A stretch of 64,000 nt of DNA from the NCBI GenBank assembly GCA_024637145.1, contig JAGXFQ010000007.1, forward strand, positions 62,001 to 126,000, written 5' to 3'. Within the stretch, counting starts at the first letter, position 1; the number at the start of each line of letters is the position of its first letter. The notes beneath the pieces were generated by a model. That model was not told the DNA's origin, did not search any database, and saw only the letters and a program-made list of their open reading frames with translations. Shown here piece after piece: positions 17,123 to 23,761 of this stretch. The stretch comes from Desulfobulbaceae bacterium. GTDB lineage: Bacteria; Desulfobacterota; Desulfobulbia; Desulfobulbales; SURF-16. The translations under genes and the position numbers were made by a program.

Positions 17123-17894
17123 GGGGTGCCTGGGGCCTGTTCTGGCCTTGTGTGGGCTGGCACTGCTGCTCTTTTTCCCGGCCGGCAGATGTCAGGCCGC
17201 CGAGGGGCTGCCTTTTGAGGTGGGTGAGAAAATCACCTATCAGCTCAAGTGGGGGCTGATCCCGGCCGGCCAGGTGGTCCTGGAGGTGCTGCCCCCCACC
17301 ACCATTAATAAGCAGTTGGCCCGCCATTTCCGGATGCGCGTCCGCACCAACCGCTTCCTCGACACCTTTTACAAGGTCCGGCAGACTGTTGAAGGCTTTA
17401 CGGATATGGCTCTGCATTCCTCGCTCTATTACCGCAAAAAAGAGCGGGAAGGCCCCTCTAAGCGGGATATTGCGGTCTATTTTGATCTAAAAAAACAGAC
17501 AGCCCGCTACTATAAGCTCGACCAGAAAAGGGGGCGCGCTCCCATTGCCATCCCTCCCGGCACCTTTGATCCTTTTTCCGTGCTCTATTATTGCCGCCTC
17601 CTTGATTTTTCTCAGCTGAGCCAGGTGGAGAGACCGATCACGGACGGCAAAAAGAGCGTACTGGGCCAGGTGAAGAACCGGGGGCAGCAGACCCTGACCC
17701 TGGGGGGGGAATCGTATGAAACCTTTTTGCTTGAGCCTGATATCAAAGAGGTGAGCGGTGTCTTTAAAAAGAGTCCGGATGCCCATATCCTGATCTGGAT
17801 CAGTGCTGATGAGCGCCGCATTCCGGTCAAGCTCGCCAGCAAGGTCATGGTCGGCAGCTTCACCGCTGAGATGATCTCCTATCAGGCCCAATAG
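17097..17894 (+). CDS. DUF3108 periplasmic protein
   Basis: A protein of about 265 residues with a signal peptide (hydrophobic LALCGLALLLFFPAG, cleavage near RCQA-AEG) and a DUF3108 domain recognised from FEVGEKITYQLKWGLIPAG, the RTNRFLDTFYKVRQ segment and a late HILIWISADERRIPVKL. The family is thought to be periplasmic and beta-rich, possibly lipid- or polysaccharide-binding. The start is uncertain: TTG at 17097 gives a normal signal peptide, while ATG codons at 17031 and 17037 would overlap the upstream lipoprotein gene by about 90 bases. Confidence 0.8.
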   Translation: MVLPRRYCRGCLGPVLALCGLALLLFFPAGRCQAAEGLPFEVGEKITYQLKWGLIPAGQVVLEVLPPTTINKQLARHFRMRVRTNRFLDTFYKVRQTVEGFTDMALHSSLYYRKKEREGPSKRDIAVYFDLKKQTARYYKLDQKRGRAPIAIPPGTFDPFSVLYYCRLLDFSQLSQVERPITDGKKSVLGQVKNRGQQTLTLGGESYETFLLEPDIKEVSGVFKKSPDAHILIWISADERRIPVKLASKVMVGSFTAEMISYQAQ

Positions 17895-18351
17895 GCAACA
17901 CCCCTTTTCCCCCTTTTTCCAGATGGCACCTCCTGCCCTCTTTAGACGCTTTTTTGGGGGGGGGTAGGCTGCGGCCTGGTCCTGTCGGCAGCTATGGGGA
18001 AATCTCCAGGCGTAATTGGTGGAATGTCCACATTCTTGCAAAAATCCTCTTTGTACGCAGACCTGCCTGCAAGGCACAGGGATAGATCCTTTTTGATGTC
18101 CGCTTTTGATGGGCGTCATGGCCCGTTTCTTGCCACCCTGTCATGATGGAGAGTTGGGTGAAAAGAGGCAGGAAATCGCCCAGTACGCCATTAGCCGTTC
18201 CCGGGGATAGGGACGAGGCAGGTGTAGGGGTTGGCGCTCAGGGGGTATTTTTCACCATGGTAACCATGGCAGGCTGAGAAGGGGTAAAAGAGCTGGGGTG
18301 ACTGGGCAGGCGGCCAAGCACCTCCAGGCTCTGCTGCTGCCTGCCGGGCTG
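17895..18351. other. Intergenic stretch with no supported gene
   Basis: About 460 bases. It contains runs of C and G near 17900-17965 and a direct/inverted repeat of CCATGG at 18255-18260 and 18264-18269. Open frames here lack ribosome sites and coding character. Confidence 0.5.
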
Positions 18352-18474
18352 TTAGCCCAGCGGTATAAGATAGCTCCGGCAAAACTCCTGCACCAGGGCG
18401 AGTCGCTGTCTTACTTCGAGCCTGAAATACAGAGGGCTCTGGATCAAAATCTTGATTGCCTCTCTCGTGGTCAT
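18352..18474 (-). CDS. Micro-protein of 40 residues, paralogue of the ORF at 4298-4462
   Basis: A minus-strand ORF beginning MTTREAIKILIQSPLYFRL and ending RSYLIPLG. AAAGGGGG precedes the ATG. It aligns over its full length, without gaps, to the first 40 residues of the ORF at 4298, with 16 identities and many conservative changes. The shared pattern is R-E/D at 4-5, I-L, S-P-x-Y, R-L, R-x-x-L-V-x-E-F, Y and P. It lacks the basic tail of its relative. The coding potential is supported mainly by this conservation. Function unknown. Confidence 0.7.
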   Translation of the reverse strand: MTTREAIKILIQSPLYFRLEVRQRLALVQEFCRSYLIPLG

Positions 18475-18786
18475 CGGTTGCCCCCTTTAAAGAAATAAAC
18501 TTCTTGCTTAAATTACATAGCAAGGAGCATGCCGAAAGTCAAGATGGGCGCGGCCGGGCTGGGAAGCCTCGCCCACAGGCAAAAAAAAGCTGGAGGCGGT
18601 GAGGATGAAGAGAAGGGACAGGAAGGCGGAGCGGTGAAAAGACCAAAATTTTCCGGCCACCAGGCAGCTCTTGTGGGCAAAAGGCGACAAGGGGCCTGCC
18701 GTAGCCCGGGAAAGGTCTAGCTCTTTAAGGGCTCTGGAAGGATGGCTCTCTAAGGCTGTTGCTGCGGCTTGCTGTGGGCCCCGCCC
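18475..18786. other. Intergenic stretch; possible relic of a secreted protein
   Basis: No supported gene. On the minus strand a 60-codon frame at 18508-18690 contains a signal-peptide-like segment (SAFLSLLFILTASSFF), but it has a TTG start, no ribosome site and no recognisable mature part, so it may be a remnant or chance. Confidence 0.35.
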
Positions 18787-19220
18787 TTATTTTTCGGCAA
18801 AGCGCCTTCTGATCTCCTGGAGGCGCCTGTGGTTGACGCCAAAGTCGTAGTAGCCGAGACGGGAGGCGGAGCGCACCTCAATCTTGCGGTTCTGGGCAGC
18901 AAGGAGAAATTCCACATCATCAACAAAGCGGAAAAGGGCGGAGGAGTATTGCGCCTGGAGATAGGTGTCGGTCTGGCTGACAATTTCGGCCCCGCCCATA
19001 TCTCTGACCAGGGCGGTGAGGTGCTGCCAGGCGGCGCTGCTGGTCTCTGCATAGGATAAGGGCTGGATCAGGTGCCCTTCGTCTTGGGCACTGGAGGTTA
19101 CACAGTTTGGCGATGGCGGGCAGGGCCTTAATCTGCCAGCCACAATACCCAGCCCGGCCGGGTGCCGGAACAGCCGGCCACGGTAAAGAGCAGCCAGAGG
19201 ATTGTCAGAGTTTTTTGCAT
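18787..19220 (-). pseudogene. DUF1499 lipoprotein gene with a -1 frameshift
   Basis: The gene should begin at the ATG at 19220 with a lipoprotein signal peptide (MQKTLTILWLLFTVAGC, lipobox VAGC). That frame stops after 30 codons, while the DUF1499 domain continues in another frame: RPCPPSPNCVTSS, a central variable part, and SRLGYYDFGVNHRRLQEIR at the end, all typical. Adding one G to the GGG run near 19153-19155 fuses both parts as TRPGLGIVAGRLRPCP. Either a sequencing error or a real inactivating deletion. Its start overlaps the restored stop of the HTH/Zn-ribbon gene as TAATG, showing an ancestral operon. Confidence 0.8.
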
Positions 19221-19513
19221 TATGTGGTGTCAATCCGAGAGGTTGCCATTCTGAGATGATTCCCCCGGCAGCGGGGACAAGCGGCCGGGGCGCTTCAGGC
19301 TCTTGCGGTCTGTAAAGCGGTATCCGCACCCCAGGCAGGTGGCGGGGGTGACTGCAGTTTCTGGTCCTTTTTGGCCAGGGTGCGGATACTATGCTCAAGA
19401 TGGAGAGGAACCTCTCTTTCGCCGATACCCACAGCCTGGGAGATCTCCAGACTGTTCATCTCTTCCTCGTTGAGGAAATCCATCATCTGTTGGCGCCGAG
19501 AGCGGTCAGCCAT
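19220..19513 (-). pseudogene. HTH/Zn-ribbon transcriptional regulator (COG3357-like) with two frameshifts
   Basis: The N-terminal 55 residues form a winged-helix-like HTH (SRRQQMMDFLNEEEMNSLEI, then ISQAVGIGEREVPLHLEHS). The frame then breaks. Adding one C to the CCCCC run near 19344-19348 restores PATCLGCGYRFTDRKSLKRP, and deleting one T near 19279-19280 restores GRCPRCRGNHLRM. The repaired protein has exactly the two CxxC pairs of a zinc ribbon and ends at TAA 19222-19220, overlapping the next ATG. Such HTH-Zn-ribbon proteins are predicted regulators. Two errors in 70 bases, plus a third in the next gene, suggest local sequence error or operon decay. Confidence 0.8.
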
Positions 19514-19515
19514 TG

Positions 19516-19878
19516 CTACATACGTATTTTTGAGTCGGTTTTTTCCGGATGTTTTTCCAGATGGACCATGCGGTTGAGGGCCATATCCGTGAAACGGGCC
19601 AGAACATTGGGCAGGTCCGAGTTGTTCCAGACCTCGGTGAAGTCCGGGGAGGCGAGGAGACGGTCGCTTATCACATATTTGTTCACCTGGCCCGGCTGCA
19701 GCATGATATCGCCAAACTCCAGGGGGACCTCACCCTCAAAGGCCTTGTCAAAAAGGGCCATGCTGGTGCGGGCGTAGAATTTCTTGACGTCCTCCGTGGA
19801 TTCGGCCAGGTTGATCTTTTGCCGGAAGTCAGGCAGCAATTCCTTCTCGAACTTGGTAAACGACAGCTGTCTGCTCAT
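19516..19878 (-). CDS. Hypothetical protein, 120 residues
   Basis: No family recognised. The protein is soluble and mainly helical, beginning MSRQLSFTKFEKELLPDFRQ and containing an acidic middle (FEGEVPLEFGDIMLQPGQVN) and a C-terminal helix ending in HLEKHPEKTDSKIRM. A strong GAGGAG ribosome site precedes the ATG. It ends 2 bases before the HTH/Zn-ribbon gene, so the two were one transcription unit. Its intact state contrasts with its two frameshifted neighbours. Confidence 0.75.
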   Translation of the reverse strand: MSRQLSFTKFEKELLPDFRQKINLAESTEDVKKFYARTSMALFDKAFEGEVPLEFGDIMLQPGQVNKYVISDRLLASPDFTEVWNNSDLPNVLARFTDMALNRMVHLEKHPEKTDSKIRM

Positions 19879-20032
19879 GGGTTTCTCCTCTTTTGGGATG
19901 ATGATGGGATAGCTTCGCGTGCCTTTTTTCTCAGGCCAGCTCCGGCCATGTCGAATAAGATGGAAGGCCCTCTGCTGCTCCTGTTGGCGGCAAAGGTGTT
20001 CTTTAATTCTGGCATAGACTCAAGGCAAAAGT

Positions 20033-20815
20033 CTACTCCTGATTGGGCATACGGGTACGTTCATTCTCCTGTTCTGCGCGGTTCTCTGGGCCGGGCAGGA
20101 GGGCGAGCATCTTTGCCACATGCGTGCCGGGCCAGTAAATCTTGCCGCAGCCCGGGCAGCGGCTGAACTCCTGGTAATATTTGCGGGTCAGGGGTTCCAG
20201 AAGATGACGGATCTCCTTTTTGGCAACCGGTTCCAGGGGGCTGTTGCATATCAGGCACCGGCTGAGGGGGTGCAGCTGGTGGTGGAGGGCCAGGAGGTTG
20301 ATCACCTCCTGGAGCTGAGTCGTGGGTTCAATGGCCCGGATGAGCCGTCCGAACTCGATCTGCCGGCGCATGAGCAGGGCCCTGTCCTTGGTGAGCAGCA
20401 GGCGCTTCTCTGTCACGGCACAGTCCGCCAGCTTGCTGTCCGGCCAGCGGGGGTGGGTCACGGCATCAAAGCCGGCCATGCGCAGCAGGCGTCCCACTTT
20501 ACTGACATTGATATCCACCAGAAAGCGCGGGCCGGGCAAGGGATGAGGCCGGAGAAGGGATGGCTCTCTTATGTTCCAAGGCGGCCTGATGGGCCAGATC
20601 TTGATCTGGCAGGAGCTGCTGATGAGGTGGTCAAAAGGCACTTCTTGCTGGTCAACGAGTAGGCGGCCTACCTCGGTATGGGGAAGACCAAAGGCCTCCA
20701 CCACGTCCTTGATGGAGGCGGTGCGGCTGGTCGGCAGCCTGAGCAGGGAGTGGTGGCGCCATGGCCGGCGCAGCAAGGCGGGGAGATCGCCATGGAAACG
20801 GAGGGTGATGGTCAT
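20033..20815 (-). CDS. Ub-Mut7-C and Mut7-C RNase domain protein
   Basis: A 260-residue protein with two domains. Residues about 1-85 resemble the ubiquitin-like Ub-Mut7-C module (TITLRFHGDLPALL, then a LLVDQQEVPFDH turn). Residues about 93-245 are a Mut7-C PIN-like domain: FLVDINVSKVGRLLRMAGFDA at the start (aspartates for metal binding), TKDRALLMRR, and a zinc ribbon with CLIC and CPGCGKIYWPGTH. PIN-like folds are usually RNases; cellular substrate unknown. The start overlaps the stop of the Lon-like protease gene as ATGA, so translation is coupled. Confidence 0.92.
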   Translation of the reverse strand: MTITLRFHGDLPALLRRPWRHHSLLRLPTSRTASIKDVVEAFGLPHTEVGRLLVDQQEVPFDHLISSSCQIKIWPIRPPWNIREPSLLRPHPLPGPRFLVDINVSKVGRLLRMAGFDAVTHPRWPDSKLADCAVTEKRLLLTKDRALLMRRQIEFGRLIRAIEPTTQLQEVINLLALHHQLHPLSRCLICNSPLEPVAKKEIRHLLEPLTRKYYQEFSRCPGCGKIYWPGTHVAKMLALLPGPENRAEQENERTRMPNQE

Positions 20816-23247
20816 TTCTTTTTGGCTTTTTTCTTGGTCTCTTTCTTGTCTCCTGCCTGCTCAAATTTCTGAAGATTTCTGGCAAAGGTCAGCAGGGTGG
20901 CTTCCACCCGGCCGTTGATGGACTCTTCCGGGTAGTTGCCCATCGCGTCCCGCTCTCCGGCCGCCATGCCGGTGAGCAGCTCCACGGCCTCGTCCACGGT
21001 GCTGACGGCGGTGACCCAGAATTTGCCCTCTTTCATGGCCGTCACCACCTCTTTTTTCAGCATCAGGTGACGGCTATTGCTGGCCGCGATGATCACACCC
21101 TGATCGCCGCTTAAGCCCCGGTTGTCGCAGAGGTCGAAAAACCCCTCGATCTTTTCATTGACGCCGCCAATGGCCTGCACCTCCCCTTTCTGGCTTACGG
21201 AACCGGTGATGGCCATGGTCTGTTTGATGGGCACCTCGGCCAGGGAGGAGAGCAGGGCGCACAGTTCGGCGCAGGAGGCACTGTCGCCCTCAATGCCGCC
21301 GTAGGATTGCTCAAAGACCAGACTGGCCTGCAAGCCCAGGGGGATGGTGCGGGCATAGCGGCTGCTCACAAAGGAGGAGAGGATCATCACCCCCTTGGAA
21401 TGGATGGGGCCGCCCAGCTCCACCTCCCGTTCAATATCGACGATCTTGCCCTTGCCCGGTCTGGTCAGGGCGGTGATCCTGCTGGGGCAGCCAAAGGTCG
21501 ACCGGCCCAGCATGAGGACAGAGAGGCCGTTTATCTGGCCGACCTTTGCTCCTGCTGTGTCGATATGGTGGATGTTGTGCTCCATGGCCTCGAATAATCG
21601 GTCCCGGATTCGGCTGCCCCGCCGCTTGCTGGCCAGCAGGGCCTTTTCCACATCAACAGCGTCAATGGTTGTTTTATCCGCCTTTTTGGCCAGATAGTCG
21701 GCCTCCTGCATAAGGTCGCCAAAATCGCGGATCCGCAGGGAGAGCTTTTCCCGGTCACCGGCCTCGCGGGTCGCCTGTTCGATGAGGCGGGCCACGGCCG
21801 TGCGGTGCAGGGGCAGAAGCTTCTTGTTCTTGGCCAGTCTGGCCATGAGGGTGGCATAGAGATCCTGGCCCTCTTTGTTGCGCTTCATGTCGCTCTCAAA
21901 ATCGACCTGGACCTTGAAAAGCGAGATGAACTCCGGGTCATAGGCATTCAAGAGATAATAGATCAGGGGGTCGCCGATAAGAACCACCTTGATATTGAGC
22001 TCCACGGGCTCCGGTTCCAGAGAAACCGTGCTCATCAGCCCCAAGACCCTCTCCACGGACTCAATATGGATCTTGCCGGAGCGCAGGGTCCTTTTCAGCC
22101 CTTCGTAGGCAAAGGTCTGCATAAGCAGCCTTCTGGCATCCAGAATAAGGTAACCGTTATTGGCCTTGTGCAGGGAGCCCGGCTTGATCAGGCTGAAATT
22201 GGTGGTGAGCACGCCCATCTTGGCCTGGTGTTCAATGCGGCCATGGAGATTCTGGTAGGTGGGCAGATCTTCGTAGACCACGGGTGAACCATGGTTATTG
22301 GGGTGGCCGATCAGGACATTGACCTCGTACTGCTCAAAGGAGGGGGCGCGGCCGCCACCCATGGCAAGAATAAGGGCGTTCTGGCCATCCATATCCTCAC
22401 CGAGAAAATCATCCACCCGCTCGCAGATAGCCTCCTCAACCTCAGCAAGATAGTGGATGAGTTTGTCATTGCCCTTATACTTTGCCTTTAAGGCGGCAAA
22501 GAGAGGGGCCACCGTCCGTTTGCCGATCTCCTTCTTCAGTTTGCGGGCCTCTTCCTCGGTTTCCCTCTTCCAGACACTGATTTTATGCAGGGCCTCCTGG
22601 AGGTTGTTCTGAAGCTGCTCAATGGCCTCTTCGATCTTTTTTTTGACATCATCGGGCAGGTTGCGGAACTCCTCAATGTTGAGGGGCTCACCCTTGCCGT
22701 TGGTGGGTGAAAATCGAAAACCCTGTTCGCTGCGTGCAACGGCAATGCTCTGCTCCTTGGCCTTTTGTTCCATGTCGTGGTAAAGGGCCTCGATTTTCTG
22801 GGCCAGAAGGTCATTGATCACCTTGCGCTGTACCCGATACTCATTCCCTTCAAAGATGTCCGGCAGAGTGCTCTTTAAGGTGTCGATGAGATCAGCCATG
22901 TCCTCTTTGAAGACAAGGCCCTGGCTGGGGGGCAGCTTCAGAGCCAGGGGTTTATGGGATTGCTGAAAATTATGAACATAACACCAGTCGCTGGGAGTCG
23001 CCTCTTTGCTGGCCTTGTCGTGGAGAAAAGATTGCACCACGGTGTGGCGGCCCGAGCCCTCCGGGCCAATGACAAAGAGGTTGAAGCCTGGCTGTGGCAT
23101 GTTGATGCCGAAATCAACGGCCTCCAGGGCGCGGTCCTGACCGATGAAATGGAAAAGTTCCTCCATCTCCACGGTGGTTTCAAAGGAAAAGCTGTCCGGG
23201 TCGCAAGAGTGATAGGCCTCAGCCGGGCTGATCTTGTGGATGGTCAT
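20812..23247 (-). CDS. Lon-like ATP-dependent protease (COG1067, AAA_32 type)
   Basis: An 811-residue protease of the Lon-related COG1067 group. The Walker A motif is the family-specific variant GPEGSGRHT at 61-69. A coiled-coil or helical insertion spans about 180-270 (KKIEEAIEQLQNNLQEALHK). The AAA module continues with NGYLILDARRLL. The C-terminal Lon protease domain carries the Ser-Lys dyad: Ser656 in GDSASCAEL and Lys699 in NEKIEGFF. It ends in a lysine-rich tail. The Mut7-C gene overlaps its stop, so a role in protein or RNA quality control is possible. It belongs to neither the classical LonA nor the membrane LonB type. Confidence 0.93.
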   Translation of the reverse strand: MTIHKISPAEAYHSCDPDSFSFETTVEMEELFHFIGQDRALEAVDFGINMPQPGFNLFVIGPEGSGRHTVVQSFLHDKASKEATPSDWCYVHNFQQSHKPLALKLPPSQGLVFKEDMADLIDTLKSTLPDIFEGNEYRVQRKVINDLLAQKIEALYHDMEQKAKEQSIAVARSEQGFRFSPTNGKGEPLNIEEFRNLPDDVKKKIEEAIEQLQNNLQEALHKISVWKRETEEEARKLKKEIGKRTVAPLFAALKAKYKGNDKLIHYLAEVEEAICERVDDFLGEDMDGQNALILAMGGGRAPSFEQYEVNVLIGHPNNHGSPVVYEDLPTYQNLHGRIEHQAKMGVLTTNFSLIKPGSLHKANNGYLILDARRLLMQTFAYEGLKRTLRSGKIHIESVERVLGLMSTVSLEPEPVELNIKVVLIGDPLIYYLLNAYDPEFISLFKVQVDFESDMKRNKEGQDLYATLMARLAKNKKLLPLHRTAVARLIEQATREAGDREKLSLRIRDFGDLMQEADYLAKKADKTTIDAVDVEKALLASKRRGSRIRDRLFEAMEHNIHHIDTAGAKVGQINGLSVLMLGRSTFGCPSRITALTRPGKGKIVDIEREVELGGPIHSKGVMILSSFVSSRYARTIPLGLQASLVFEQSYGGIEGDSASCAELCALLSSLAEVPIKQTMAITGSVSQKGEVQAIGGVNEKIEGFFDLCDNRGLSGDQGVIIAASNSRHLMLKKEVVTAMKEGKFWVTAVSTVDEAVELLTGMAAGERDAMGNYPEESINGRVEATLLTFARNLQKFEQAGDKKETKKKAKKK

Positions 23248-23567
23248 GAATTCTCCTTGCTGTCGAGTGGGGCAACTGCCGGTTCCGGCCTTTGGTTTTT
23301 CAGATAGTATGATGGCCAGGGAAAAAATATTCCACCTGCCGGCTATCTGCCCGGCAAGGTGTGGTCTCTCTTCTGTTGCCCATCGACTTATTTATGGTCT
23401 CCTCCGGCTCTGTTCCTGCCTGCCTGTGGCCTGCCGGGGCACAGAGGTGCAGGGGTGGATAACCTGAAGGGGCGCGGCCCTTGCTCTGTCACCAGAGATC
23501 CACACTCCTTTTGGCTCAAAAAAGATTCTATGGGGAAAAGTACCTGTAAAAAGCATAGTAAAGAGCT

Positions 23568-23581
23568 TTGATCATTGTCAA
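23568..23581. promoter_or_regulatory. CRP/FNR-type palindrome
   Basis: TTGATCATTGTCAA matches the FNR consensus TTGAT-N4-ATCAA at 9 of 10 positions. It lies 180 bases upstream of mscS. No regulator of this family is in the window, so assignment is only by motif. Confidence 0.4.
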
Positions 23582-23610
23582 AATAAAGGCGTTGCAAGGG
23601 GGAGGAAGTT

Positions 23611-23646
23611 TTGCCAAAGGGCAGAAAAGGAGCTGCCCTTTGGCAA
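23611..23646. other. Perfect 14-bp hairpin in the mscS leader region
   Basis: TTGCCAAAGGGCAG pairs perfectly with CTGCCCTTTGGCAA around an 8-base loop. There is no U-tract on either side, so it is not a standard terminator; it may be an RNA structure in the mscS 5' leader. Confidence 0.5.
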
Positions 23647-23761
23647 GGGAGAGAAAGTTAATTTGACGGGATCTGGCGATCTCAGTTATTCTGCACCTTC
23701 AAAAGAAAAGGAGATCCCTCCTTAATTTATTAAGATAGTTTTTGGTAATCAGGATCACTTG

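Larger units (their letters stand above)
23248..23761. other. Divergent intergenic region, 514 bases
   Basis: It lies between the Lon-like protease and mscS. It holds an FNR/CRP-like palindrome at 23568-23581 and a strong hairpin at 23611-23646. No small gene is supported. Confidence 0.5.

Noticed and set aside
18255-18269. CCATGG-TAA-CCATGG repeat as an operator
   Set aside because: Isolated, with no promoter or gene start nearby.
18508-18690. Minus-strand 60-codon frame with a signal-peptide-like segment
   Set aside because: TTG start, no ribosome site and no recognisable mature protein; at most a relic.
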